Below, in pieces: positions 40,641-52,597 of a DNA stretch of 64,000 nt. The notes beneath the pieces are model-generated. The model was not told the DNA's origin and did no database searches. It was given only the letters and a program-made list of their open reading frames with translations. Position numbers and translations under genes: made by a program. Origin of the DNA: Ceratothoa steindachneri (lineage: Eukaryota; Arthropoda; Malacostraca; Isopoda; Cymothoidae); NCBI GenBank assembly GCA_963969495.1, contig OZ018324.1:45754609-45818608 (forward strand). Reading direction: 5' to 3'. Positions within the stretch are counted from its first letter, which is position 1, and each line of letters begins with the position of its first letter.

Positions 40641-43600
40641 GTATGTGCCTGACATGGCAGACGTTGCATATTCTTCATATTTTTACGTATGATTCATTAC
40701 AAACCTATTGTAGCTTCATTTACCCTGAACAACTTCTGTTTCTTGGCAAAGAGAAATTACATAATCTTAGGAGAGAATCTTTCCAACGCATATTGCCACA
40801 TAGTCAAGTTGTTGCATTTTCTCATTAAGTTTCTCTCTAACTTGAGTGATATTTCTTTTTATTGGGCGTGTTTTATTATAGTTTTTTTCCTTTATTATCC
40901 ATTCTCTTATATCCTGTTCCGTTAATCCATCGTATCTTTGCATTGGACTAATTTTCCATCTTTCTTCATAAAGTTTCCTTCGCGTTTTCTTTTCGATCTT
41001 TTTCCTCTTTTTCAGTCTTTTATTTCCAAGAATATTTGATCCTTTATTTATTTATTTTCACTTCTATAAGTTTTCATATTTCTTGAAACTGTTTTATTCA
41101 ATTTAAATATAGGATATTGAGATTTCTATCATTCGCAAAGTCCTATCATCATTCAATTTTTAGGGGAACACGAGTTCATTGCTCATTTATTTCTTGTTCA
41201 GTTTAGGGCATCCATCTGTTCTTATCTGCTATAAGCAACTTTATTTATTTCTAACTGGTTCATACCCCATTTTTTTATTATGGAGTATCAACTATTATTT
41301 ATTTGTTAATCAAATGAGGCATTCTACTACGCGTAGATAGCCACCCTCGTTGTTCCTTGCTGTTACTTTTGTTTTGTTTTTTCTGACATGATTTTCCTAT
41401 AATTCTTTATTTATTTAGGTACTTTTGCTTTGATATGTTTCTTAAATCTAATTTTAACACAAATATAACACAAAAAGGTATAATTATTTACACCATTTTT
41501 TCCGATTTCATTTTATTCCAGACTCCGAGTAGCCGCCATATTGTCGCCCCATGTCTCTTAAATATTGCTTCCATTTAAACACTGCAATCTTAGGGGACCT
41601 GATATCGTTTGCTTCTCGTTTAATTTCTTATCCGATTCTCTATCATAAAGTTTTAATCACACAAATTTTATTATCTTTCAGTGCAAATATAAGCATCCTT
41701 TATAAATTTACTCTATTTACCAGGTACCCCAAGAGTAGCACTACTATTTAAAAATTAAAAACAATGTTCCTAATATAGTGAAAAATATTTGTAGCGCATC
41801 GTCTTTATAATTAGTTTCATAATATTTCCAAATGATATACTATATGTAAGATGGAGAAAAACTATTTAATTTTTAATTACATAAAAAGTTATTTTGCTTT
41901 AAAATGTTGCGCTACTTTTGGTTACCCTGTTTGCTGCACTTATCGATTTCTCATCTTTGCAACAAATGAAATATTCTCCATACCTATGATAGCATTAAAA
42001 ATTGTTGACTTTCGATTGTAATTCGAAAAAAACTTATGTAATAACATGGAAAAGAATATTGTTTAAATTAATTTGAGTGTAAAATAAAATCAACAAGTCC
42101 TAACCTACTATCTTTTCTTAGCTTCCACTCAACAAAAACACTACTCTCACAGATGGTATCATTCCAGAATATACTCTAACGAATCTGCTTCAAATCTTAT
42201 TTCATCTCCAAATTATCTATGAATATAAAATATCGCTGAGTCTTCCATATCAAATAACCTCTTAGTTCCTTCCCATTTTACAACTACTATTAACTAATAT
42301 ATTTTATCTTAATAATATTTTATATTATAATAGACTTTTACAAGTGCCTCTTTTGATTTTAGACCGAATATATGTGATGTTAGTGCGAAGTGCGATTCAA
42401 TACTGGTTTTTCTAAACTTGCAATTGGCATTTTGTTTTGAATATGGTTTAGAAATATCACTTAACACCTTATAGGTGTTAAGAATAAATTTAAAACTAAT
42501 GGTATGATACCCTTTTATACTCTTTTTAATTGGTGTAGAGTAACTCACTATTTGATCAGAGATGTCTATTCTCTAGTTTATAGCATTATGACTGAGAATT
42601 ATTAGCGACATTTTAACTTCCACATAATTCACACCATCCCTTATTTCGTAGAAATAAAAGTCATACTGAGTAGAGAAAATTAAGAAATCACGTTTATACT
42701 TTTACCCTTCTACTACATTTCTATCAGTCAGTTGCATACCAATAATTTGTCTTTTTAAAGCTTTGGGCTTGTAGCATGGTTTGGAGCGCAATTTTTATTA
42801 AATCTAATGGTCAAACAAGGTTATTACATTCTTTAGCAATTCTTTTGCTAAAACCTACGACGAATAGAAGTTATCTGTGTCTATTGTTTCGCCAGCACAA
42901 AATAATCTTTAGCAAAGTAAAATAGTATTCAAGTTACATGAATAAAATCACTTGTGGGTGCCATAGTTGTATTATATTTCCTTTAATTCCAATAATGAAA
43001 TAGTGTACCCCTGTATCCATGAATGTACATGCTTTATAAATTATTGACCTATATTTATATATTTTTTTCGGGATATATGGTTGTGAAAGAATAAGACAGA
43101 GAAGTAATTACCTCCCACTTCCCTGTCTTCCCAGGTTTCCCGTTGACGCTCTAAATTTTCCTGCCCTATATACTGTGAAAATTAGAGTAATGGAATGGAA
43201 AGACCATTAAGTGGGCATCACGACTTTGCGCTATAGAAGCTTATCCTGGCCCAAGGCAATTAAGGAAATCTGTTAGTGATGAAGCTCTCTCCCCATCTAG
43301 ATAATTTCTGGATATACTCGTATATTCGACAGTTCATAATTCACAGGCAGATTGTGTCTGAAGCCGCCTTCCAGTACGTTAGGTGTAACGTCTTCGTTAG
43401 TCGAGAGGAAACCCACTTCATTCTCGTCCAGAGAAGAATTGAGTGATTGTCGAAGAGCCAAGGAAGGGCTAGTCGTCACTCAGTGTTGTTCGTGAAAATA
43501 GTTAGGCGCGCTTGAACCCTTTTCACGACGTCTTTGGATTTTAAGGATGGGAAAAGCCATCCCCGAAGCAACCTCCGTTTGCCTCTTAAGGATAAGAGGA

Positions 43601-44860
43601 CCCGCAACTTCAGTATCCCGAAGTTGAATTGAGCGTCCCTTAAGACGCCCACAAGTTCAGGGTCGAACTTACCTACCTGGTCCTACTCGCCGTACATGAA
43701 GGTAAAAGGGATTTAACCGACACTTCGTCACGCTCTTCCCACCTTTACAGCATCGAACCTCAAGTATCCTCTTTGCTCTAGAACTTGCATAATTGTAAAA
43801 CCATTACTTAATTCATTATTCCTTACTTCAAACTTAATTTTTAGTGTTAATGCATTGCCATTTAACTTGCCCTATATGTATATGTAATCTTTAGTCCTAT
43901 TAAAGTATATTTTTGTAGCTGTGATTGAAAATTCTTTGGCCTAGCAACTGTGTAGGTTACTCACTCTTAGAACCATCCCCAGGTGGAACCTTAATTTCGG
44001 TTGGCCAGTAGGCCTGCTTGTGTATAACGACGTACACCGGTCACACCAAGAAAATGGTTAAATAATAACTGTCCTTGCAATGGCACTATTTTCTCATTAA
44101 CCCACATCGCAAATCTGCCTGAACCTGTTTCTCGCCATGTTTTTAGGTGTAGATGAATTTCTGAGGGAGAAGATAATTTTGCCAATTGTTTGCTTTTTTG
44201 TATGATTTATAATTCTCATGTACCTAATAAAGCCTCAGAACTTCCTTTTTTCAATCAAAGTTAGTGTTTTCCTTTAATTTAAATTATAAGTTGAGGTGCT
44301 TTATTTTCAATAATAATAATGATTTGTTTCCTCATATATTATATGAGTTCAAGTAGTTCTCTCGTGGTCATAATTTTATATGCAGAAAATGGTGTGCCAT
44401 TTGTAGTTGACCCCAAACCTGTATCGATAAGTCTTCATACAAGTTATTATGTTGATTATCATATCTATTTTCAATATTACTTTGATACTACCAAAATAAT
44501 TTTCAGAAATAAACTCTAGGTGTATAATATCGGTTATTTTCCCAAGTTACTGTCATTTCGTATGCAGTTCCTTATTGTATCACTAACACATTATTTTTTT
44601 ATTTCCTTAACTTGTTACTCTGTTGTTAGTTGTTTACTTTCCAGGGGTGAACTATCACAGAGTTTGGGTAGCACTCCTAGGTTGCTAGATAGTATTCTTG
44701 GTTCAGCTTGGCGGCTACTGATCTGATTGTTTCGACAGTGCCTTTTGTGTGAGGCACTGATTTTAAGGGCAGGGTTATGAGTATCTTCTTTCTCGAATCT
44801 AGGCTGTGTTGCTTAAGGGTAGGCCAGGTAAAGGTGATCAGGGTTTTGATAAGGGTAAAG
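40641..44860. other. AT-rich stretch with a GC-richer island
   Basis: T-rich DNA at 40830-41480 with no motif. Short frames at 41551-41751 and minus 42309-42548 are unsupported. A GC-richer island at 43130-43780 has one 60-codon minus frame (43297-43479) and no domain. Nothing was recognised at 43800-44860. Confidence 0.4.
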
Positions 44861-45160
44861 AAATCCTCGCTGCTGAATTAAGTATCCTTTATGGGGTGCG
44901 AACTTAGAAAGTCTTCAGAAGTTTCCTTCTTTATTTTGAGGCAATTTTCAATTTTTCTTCTATATAAATGTGTCACACACCCCGAGGCAAACAACAGACA
45001 CATATTAAATAAATCCTCGCTGCTGAATTAAGTATCCTTTATGGGGTGCGAACTTAGAAAGTCTTCAGAAGTTTCCTTCTTTATTTTGAGGCAATTTTCA
45101 ATTTTTCTTCTATATAAATGTGTCACACACCCCGAGGCAAACAACAGACACATATTAAAT
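44861..45160. repeat. Perfect tandem duplication, 2 x 150 bp
   Basis: Bases 44861-45010 and 45011-45160 are identical by eye over all 150 positions, starting AAATCCTCGCTGCTGAATTA and ending CATATTAAAT. Both copies include a CACACACCCC block. Identity implies a very recent duplication or an assembly artefact. Confidence 0.97.
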
Positions 45161-46809
45161 AAATTTTTCTGCCTTCTACGAGTTTCAAATAAAATTACAT
45201 TTATACCTTCTACTTACATTAATTTATTTCCCAATTTTTACATTATTTTAGACATTTACCATTGTTATTTAATTATAGCCGGGTAAATAATAAGATATCT
45301 TTCCTTAATATTTCTTTGCTTAAATGGGTTCAAACTTAAAGCATTTAATAGAGGTTTAGTTGGGTTTAGTTTATTGTTTATTGGTTGCTGTTAATTAGAG
45401 ATAAATTAATTTTAGCAGAAATAAAAGGCTATTTATGAGGTTTAAGTTTCGATGTTTCATTAGCCAAATGACGCTATCCATCTCATTTTATTGCTCATTT
45501 CACAAATTCGCGTTCAAATCCTCCATTCATCAAGATTTATGTTATATATATTAAGGCAAGTGCATTTTATTACTCTCGTTTACAGATTTTTTATAATTAT
45601 TTAATCTAAAATATTATATTTCAATCTTTATTATTTTTAAAGCATTAGTAAAGTTTCTCAAGTTAAGGAAATAAAAAATGAATTTGTTAGTGAGACAATA
45701 AGGAACTGGGTAAAAAATGACAGTAACCTGGGAAAATATGACTAAAGTGTTTATTCTTTTACGTAAGTGAATATATCAATTATAATATTGAGGTTATTTA
45801 TTGTTATTAACTTTACTAATTACTTTTTGGCTCGAACGTAAAAATTCAAGAGACCGATGGTCTTAGTCCTGACTAGCTCTCTTCATTTCTTTAAGTAGTC
45901 TGGTAGTAAATTTAAACGCGCGCTATTATTTTGTAGTTTGCACCAATTGCACAGATAACACCGGCATAATGAACAAAAAACAAAAAAAAAAAACCTGGTC
46001 ATTTTACGAGTGTCCCTTAAGACTCTTCCAAAAAGGAGATAATACGACTGCATCAGTAGTGCTCTTTTTATGTATGCACACTTATCCAATTGCATTCTCT
46101 TAAGTTAAATGTTATTTTCTTCGACGTGAACCCTAAAAAGTATTTATCATAAACCAATCATTTTACCTAAATATATAAAAAATGTTATTATTAATTTCCG
46201 AAGATATTCTATGAAACAAATTGATTATTATCGAAAAGGATATGCTTAGCAAACCAATTTTCTAGCTCTAAAATTAAAATATCAGTTAGTTATTATAGTG
46301 AAGATAATTTTATAGTAATTTTTCGACCTGATTCTAATTATGAATTTTCTACTACTACTTTTAAACAAATAAAAAATTAGATGGCTCATAATAGCAATAA
46401 CTATAACAGGTTTTGAGAATTATATTTATTTGCATTAAAATAATTTAAAAGAAAAAATTCGATTCGTAGTGATGTTTCATATAACTGAAAATGAATTATA
46501 CTGCAAAACAATGTATTGGGTGAATTGATCAAAGTCCATTTTGCTACCTCATTCAAGCATATTGAATTCAAATCTGAAATCAGATTCTCCCTAAATGCTA
46601 TATATCTTTCGTAATATCAATAACTAATATTATACAATAATTTTCATTTTATCACGCTTATCATCATGCCCTGAAATAATTTTAAGTCATCCTTTTGCGT
46701 TATTTATAGTAAAGCAGGTTTTTTAGCACAAACAATTTATTGCATTTGAGAAGAAACTCGAATTACACATTAGGATTACAAATACTGTAATCAAATAGAT
46801 GCTAATTTA
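45161..46809. other. AT-rich stretch, nothing recognised
   Basis: Very AT-rich. A 70-codon minus frame at 45883-46095 has no support. No repeat ends were seen. Confidence 0.45.
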
Positions 46810-48090
46810 TTAATGGGGCAAAAGTTTGTGTTTGTGACTCTTTCCCTTGTAAGTCTTCTCTGGCTGATCTCTTCTAATCGTGCAGCAGTAGTCGCCATCA
46901 TGTATCTATCTCAGTGACCTTGGTATCGCTCTGCCATCGTAATCAAATCGTGATGGAAGCGTTCCCCTTGTTCATCGCTCACGGTTCCCAGATTCTCTGA
47001 GAATCGGTCGAGGTGACTATTTAGGAAATGCAGCCTTATACTCATATTGCACCCCAGATCACAATATGCTAAAAGCATATTAGTAACAAGATCCTCGTAC
47101 TTAGGCGCTTTTTTGTTTCCCAAAAAGTTACGAATAACGGCAAAAAATGAGGGCCAGGCTGCCTTCTCTTTTTCATTCATGGTGTTCACGAATCTAGAAT
47201 CACTCAGAAGTCTTCGGATTTGGGGACCATCAAATACTACTGCTTTTACTTTTTCGTATGACAAAGCAGGAAACGCCGATACTATGTACTTAGAACAATC
47301 ATTGTCAGTGCTCAACGCCTTGACATACTGTTTCATCAACTCCATTTTGAGATGAAGTAGAGGGAAAACGATCTTCACTCGACTTACGATTGGCTCATTA
47401 ACAATGTTTGGCATTCCTGCTTCCAAAGTTTCCCGCTCTGGCCAATCTTTTTGAGACCAGTGTTTGTCAGGGGCTTGACTGTCACACATACAGATATAGC
47501 ATGGAAACTTTATATATCCCTTCTGCTGGCCAAGGAGGAAGTTGACCATCTTAAGGTCTACACATATGATTCAATTGTATTCAAGGCACTTAGGTAAATC
47601 CATGCCCATTCTTAAGTCATCGTGAGTTTCTCGCAGATGGACAGAGTGACTGAGAGGAACTGCAACAAAGTCATTGTTATTATGCAAAAGGAAACACTTG
47701 GGGCTACGCTTGAAGCTATTCAAAAAGAGTCTCACTCAGCATGGCCCTTGGTGCCAAGTTTTAACTCGGTAAACAGACCAGGAACATCGTGGCAGTATAC
47801 AAATTGTTTGTCCTCAGATAAATACTTAACAAATGTATTCTCCTTTATTCGGTAATATGATACCCGTACCGACCTATCAAGCATATGTCTTTCACTCAAC
47901 CTCGAGGCTAAAATTTCTGCAGCTTTCTTGCAGAGCGACAAATCACGTATGAAGTCATTCAAATCCTCTTGATTGAAACAGTGAGGAGCTAATCACTGTT
48001 CAGTAACTGATGATAAATCTGGAGACTCTGAATCCATTCCGTGGACGTCCATATTAGGTACGTTATTTTCATCTGGAGGAAGCATATACA
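46810..48090 (-). pseudogene. FLGN-family protein, copy 2, nearly complete but frameshifted
   Basis: Read from about 48090: an acidic N-terminus (LPPDENNVPNMDVHG), DFIRDLSLCKKAAEILASRL (about 47900-47960), YYRIKENTFVKYLSEDKQFV, then after a frameshift LLHNNNDFVAVPLSHSVHLRE and CVDLKMVNFLLGQQKGYIKF (about 47500-47560). The long 212-codon run to 46911 holds FPCYICMCDSQ with two Cys, FDGPQIRRLLSD, FLGNKKAPKYEDLV, MSIRLHFLNSHLDRFSENLG and SDEQGERFHHDL. It ends RYQGH and, in another frame, a basic tail with a stop at 46810. Conserved Cys, His and Asp/Glu-rich blocks suggest an enzyme or nucleic-acid-binding role, but none is established to my knowledge. At least two frameshifts and one stop. Confidence 0.82.
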
Positions 48091-48356
48091 CTGAAAATCG
48101 GAACTGGTAAAGACTCAGAGTGAGGTAATGGCCGGATCGCCGACGAATGTTTGGGTAGTAGATCTTGTGCCGATTTTTTTGCCAATCCCTTTAGTATTAT
48201 CCAGACAGAAATATCAGTCCGATACCTTATCCTTTGGCTCCCACTCATTCGACTCAGAATGGTCTTTAAGTTTCTTTTAAACAGATGATAATCTAAAAAC
48301 TGGAGCACTCTCTTATTTTTCTTCCGCAAAGGACCAAACTTGCCAGTAATAATCAT
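48069..48356 (-). CDS. Unrecognised 95-codon frame upstream of FLGN copy 2
   Basis: A basic frame (KNLKTILSRMSGSQRIRYRT, then VWIILKGLAKK) that overlaps the N-terminal end of FLGN copy 2 in another frame. It may be an upstream exon or a frameshifted N-terminus of the same protein. No family was recognised. Confidence 0.3.
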   Translation of the reverse strand: MIITGKFGPLRKKNKRVLQFLDYHLFKRNLKTILSRMSGSQRIRYRTDISVWIILKGLAKKSAQDLLPKHSSAIRPLPHSESLPVPIFSVYASSR

Positions 48357-48449
48357 TACTTCTGGAGAAGATCCTTTTCCTTCCAGTGATAATCATAACT
48401 ACTGGAGAAGATCCTTTGCCTGCCAGTGATAAAGACTACTTCTGGATAA
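48343..48449. repeat. 40-bp tandem repeat, about 2.7 copies
   Basis: Units begin at 48343, 48383 and 48423 with CCAGT(A/G)ATAA and contain CTTCTGGAGAAGATCC or close variants. The period is exactly 40 bp, so it does not preserve a reading frame. The third unit is partial and more diverged. Confidence 0.92.
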
Positions 48450-49381
48450 AATCGTTTATACTATGTTCCTCTTACTCATCTGAGCAGCGTGGGAAAGGGG
48501 CATTTTCGATATATGCGTCTTCAATGTGGATTGGCATATCTGATGGTATACGCCAAAACCCAAAACTGGGTGCCCTTAAGCTTACCTTAAATACACTCCT
48601 TCTCTCAAGCCTTTCCTTTGTTGTTGTGTGGGAGGGGGCAATCTGAAGACCCATTAACTTGAAACCCCCCACCGTCGTTATTATTATCATCAACGTCTGT
48701 TGAAAAATAGAAAAAGTTTTGGGGTAATGATATTTTTTAAAATTTTTGGCAGTTTTATAATTCATATGCGATATTCTTCAGCATTTTTAGACAGATCTAC
48801 TATGTGATTTAAATCTGAGTAATCTGTACGGGATCGTTCTGAAAGAGTTTGTTGTCGTTTCAACGAGCTACTGTTATTTAAATTTAATGCCAGAACAGCC
48901 GTGAAAGCTTATTAACATAGAAAAAGAAATAAGAGTGTTAAAATATGGAAACACCAATCTCATACATGTCAATGGTTGGAAGACATCTTGTATTAAGGCT
49001 TATTTCTCATTCTAATCCTTTAATAAATTGGAACAGTGTTATGTATGTTGGTATATTTCATGAAATATTCTTCTATGTATTTGCATGAAAACTTTCGTGA
49101 ATTTTAATATGAAGCTGGGTTGGTTGGGTGCTGACCAATTTATCACTAGCTTTATAAGTTAAATAAAATGAAAGTTTTTCTTACCTAAATCTCACTCCTC
49201 ACCCTTCTTCTGCATTATATCAAATATTTTTTTTTAACCTCATGTTCAGTCCATAATTACAAGAACCATTTTATCCACTTATCAGGGCAACGTCTTAATT
49301 AAAAAGCGTGAAAATGGGATTGTTTCAGATTCCTTTAGGAAAAGGTACCCATTAATTTTATTAATTAATGTGATGAGTGCA

Positions 49382-49386
<5 letters not shown>
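48450..49386. other. AT-rich stretch, nothing recognised
   Basis: Overlapping frames at plus 48386-48646 and minus 48472-48765 lack motifs. No element ends were seen. Confidence 0.4.

Positions 49387-49432
<46 letters not shown>
49387..49432. repeat. (TA)n microsatellite, about 46 bp
   Basis: Pure TA repeat, close to the 3' side of the first Penelope-like element. Confidence 0.95.
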
Positions 49433-49434
<2 letters not shown>

Positions 49435-49499
49435 GTTTAACAGAAATCCCAAGGCGAGGAAAATAGCTGGTATCATCCTTTTTATTTACCGGCGACATT

Positions 49500-51346
49500 T
49501 TGACCACAATACGGTCTTCTTCTTAGGCCTAAAATACAAATAAACGAAACAAAATATTTTGCACTGTTAAGAGAGCACACTGCTAAATGTACATCTAGAA
49601 CTTTACTAGCTAGTATTAGCTTTGAATTGCGAATTTAGAATTAAAGGGAATATTTCGAAATGAGGCTCAAATTTACAATAGAGACTAGGGAAGGATTTAA
49701 AATATTTAAATTAGTTAGCGAGTGTATAATTGCTAAAATCTATTAAGGTAGGGGCGCTTTGATTTATGAATCTAATGATTATATAAAACTGTTTTAAAAT
49801 GAATTTTAAACGAATAATTGAAGGAAAAATTGGCGAAACCCAATATACAAAATCACAAATCTTGCCAACGAGCGTGTTACGTGCTCCGGCCGACCCAAAA
49901 GTACCCAAACTGCGCCCCGCAACCCACATCCAAACGAATTCAGGTAACAAGGAGGAGAACCGACGAGAGATCATTATTTAAATTCAGGGAGAGCTGTTTT
50001 ATATAAAGTGTTTCTAAGATTCGAAGGGTAATAGGGCATTTGTGCGAATTCAGTATTTCAAAGTTTTCTAAGGAGATATCACTTTTACACTTTATTACGT
50101 GATCTCTTATCGCTGAATTTTCTTTGGTTTCAAGTATCTAACTGGTTCTATTACTTATACCCATATGGGAAGAGAATCTTGCCTTCAGAGTTCTCACGGA
50201 GCTTCCGATATATTTGCCTTGGGAACACCCAGGACATTTAAATAAGTATATAATCGAATTCCAAAGACTCTTTGGAACCGGATCCTTTATTATAAAGAAA
50301 GATTTTATATTTACTTTGTTAACAAAGGCAATTTAAAATTTTATTTGACAGAGGTATTTCCTTAGCAATATGTGTAATTTTCGGTTAAGGACTTTATTGT
50401 GAATACCCAGCTCTGGCATTATTAAATAATGTTTGTCTTTTGCCACTGTTATCTCAGGGTGGCTTGGTTGATACAATCCACTCAAAAATGTGCTGATTGA
50501 CTCTTCTACAATAAAAGAAGGAAAAACATTGTGCATAAAGAAAGATTTAAGGTACTAAAATTATTTGTCTATAAAATTGTAGGATGAACAGAGATTGTAT
50601 GCGCGGTGAAAAAGGGTCTTGATGGATGAGATTTTGTATTTCAAATCTAAGCAACTAAAAAAGATTAGTCGTAACCTCGTATTAGTCGGTTTCCTATATA
50701 ATGATGTTTCTAGATTATTTTGATTTTTTCTTATTAAATGATCTTAAAAGGGGAGGGTGTTATCACTCTCAGTTTCCATTGTATATTTAATACCGGGGTG
50801 GATGGTGTTTAAAAAATTAAAAAATTCTAAAGCTTGATCTCGTTGTTTAAATATAGCTATGGAGTCATCTACAAAACTTCTATAGAAACTTGGCCTACAT
50901 AAATCAGGAACTTCAGAAAAAACCCTCTCCTCCAAACGAGTCATGAAAACTTCGGCTGCCAAAGGGCCGATTGGGGACCCCATACGAACTTCATCGATTT
51001 GTTGGTAAATCTGGGCATCAAAGGTAAACACCGACCCACCAAAAACAAGGTCCAACAAAGAATTGAATTCTGATTTACTGAAACAATGGAAGGTTGGTGA
51101 ATCCTTAAAAATTCTGTCTAAAATAATAGTCTTTGTTTCATTAACTGATATGTTGGTAAACAGTGACTGAATATCATAACTCACTAAAAAACTACTGGAA
51201 TTTGCTCTATATGCAATCAATACTGCTTGAAAACTGTACGAGTTTGTAATGTGGATAGTAATTCCACAACGTATTTTGCCAGTTTGTAGGCAGGTAAGCT
51301 ATATGAAGCCAAAATGGGGCGTAATGGGATTCCAGGTTGATGTATT
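49500..51346 (-). mobile_element. Penelope-like element 1, 5'-truncated
   Basis: Minus-strand coding for RT and a GIY-YIG endonuclease, the hallmark pair of Penelope-like elements, with a 3' non-coding tail to about 49500. The 5' side stops at about 51346, exactly where a mariner 3' end begins. The N-terminal part of the protein is missing, as usual for 5'-truncated copies. Confidence 0.86.
49940..51346 (-). pseudogene. Penelope-like RT and GIY-YIG endonuclease
   Basis: Read from 51346: GIPLRPILASYSLPAYKLAK (about 51270-51330), then an intact run 51220-50744 with SYDIQSLFTNI (catalytic Asp), QIDEVRMGSPIGPLAAEVFM and YRSFVDDSIAIF with a complete VDD catalytic pair. A frameshift follows at about 50745, then the thumb (LYRKPTNTRLRL), the FPSFIVEE and PVPKSLWNSIIYLFKC linker, and the endonuclease: CPGCSQGKYIGSSVRTLKAR with the zinc-binding Cys pair and YIG motif, FSSHMGISNRT, and RILETLYIKQL with the catalytic Glu. 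The terminal stop is at 49940. Two or three frameshifts and one stop inside the endonuclease; otherwise well preserved. Confidence 0.88.
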
Positions 51347-51478
51347 TGATAACAACGGAGAATACATTATTGATTAAATTGCATAGTGTCATCAATTAAA
51401 AATGTAGTATTTCTAAAATTGTTAATGGTAATGAATAAATTTGATGAAACCGCAAAAACTTATTCCTCAACCCAATAT
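51347..51478 (+). mobile_element. mariner 3'-end fragment
   Basis: Starts DNNGEYIID then stop in plus orientation and continues with the same 3' untranslated and terminal sequence as the full-length mariner near 7264-7345, ending CGCAAAAACTTATTCCTC followed by AACCCAATATAT. About 130 bp remain. It directly abuts the truncated 5' end of the Penelope-like element. Confidence 0.85.
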
Positions 51479-51785
51479 ATGATCCAAGGGGTATTTGATA
51501 CGTTTTTGCTAATTTTATAAGACAGCTATATTTTAGAGAAAATAAATATTTTAAGGAAAATTTGTGTAATTATTCTTAATAATAATTTTTCAGCAATTTC
51601 TTTTTAGGAATCCAGCTCTGGTATGATGACTGTTTCAATACTGGACCGAAAGGCTGACTTATTTCCGACATTACCTGGAAAATGGCAGGCTTCAGTGAAG
51701 CTATTATCATATGAGGATGTAGGTTAGTGTCCCTTTCAAAAGCACTCAACATGATCTATTTCTATATTCGCCAACGGTTTGACTC
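51479..51785. other. Unassigned interval
   Basis: AT-rich spacer between the mariner fragment and the first SINE-like unit; nothing recognised. Confidence 0.4.
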
Positions 51786-52204
<419 letters not shown>

Positions 52205-52225
52205 GAATTCGCTGCGCGTTAAACT

Positions 52226-52509
52226 TAATTTATCCTTTGTCCTTTGTATTCCAATTAATTTGTCTCTCTATTTTAGTCCAGATAGACTTAGCAAAGCGTG
52301 ACTTAAAATCATATCTATGCAGAGGAACCTTTGTTCTCCCGCGTAGCCAAGTGGATATTAGACCTTAATTTAAATTGAGATCAAAGCTGTTTCTCACTGA
52401 CTAAGTGCGCTTGGTTCAAATCCCACTTCAGTATCGAATTTTCGAATTATAAAATAACATTATTCTGAAGGAAAAAATTATTCCGTTTTTCTCTTTCATG
52501 CGGTATGCT

Positions 52510-52595
<86 letters not shown>
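52226..52595 (+). repeat. SINE-like repeat family B, unit 2 with (TA)n tail
   Basis: Begins with the same TCCTTTGTCCTTTG start as unit 1. The tRNA-like head has GCGTAGCCAAGTGG (52341-52354) and the B box GGTTCAAATCCC (52414-52425), better preserved than in unit 1. The body ends TTTTTCTCTTTCATGCGGTA and TGCTGGATA, then (TA)n at 52512-52595. Confidence 0.8.
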
Positions 52596-52597
<2 letters not shown>

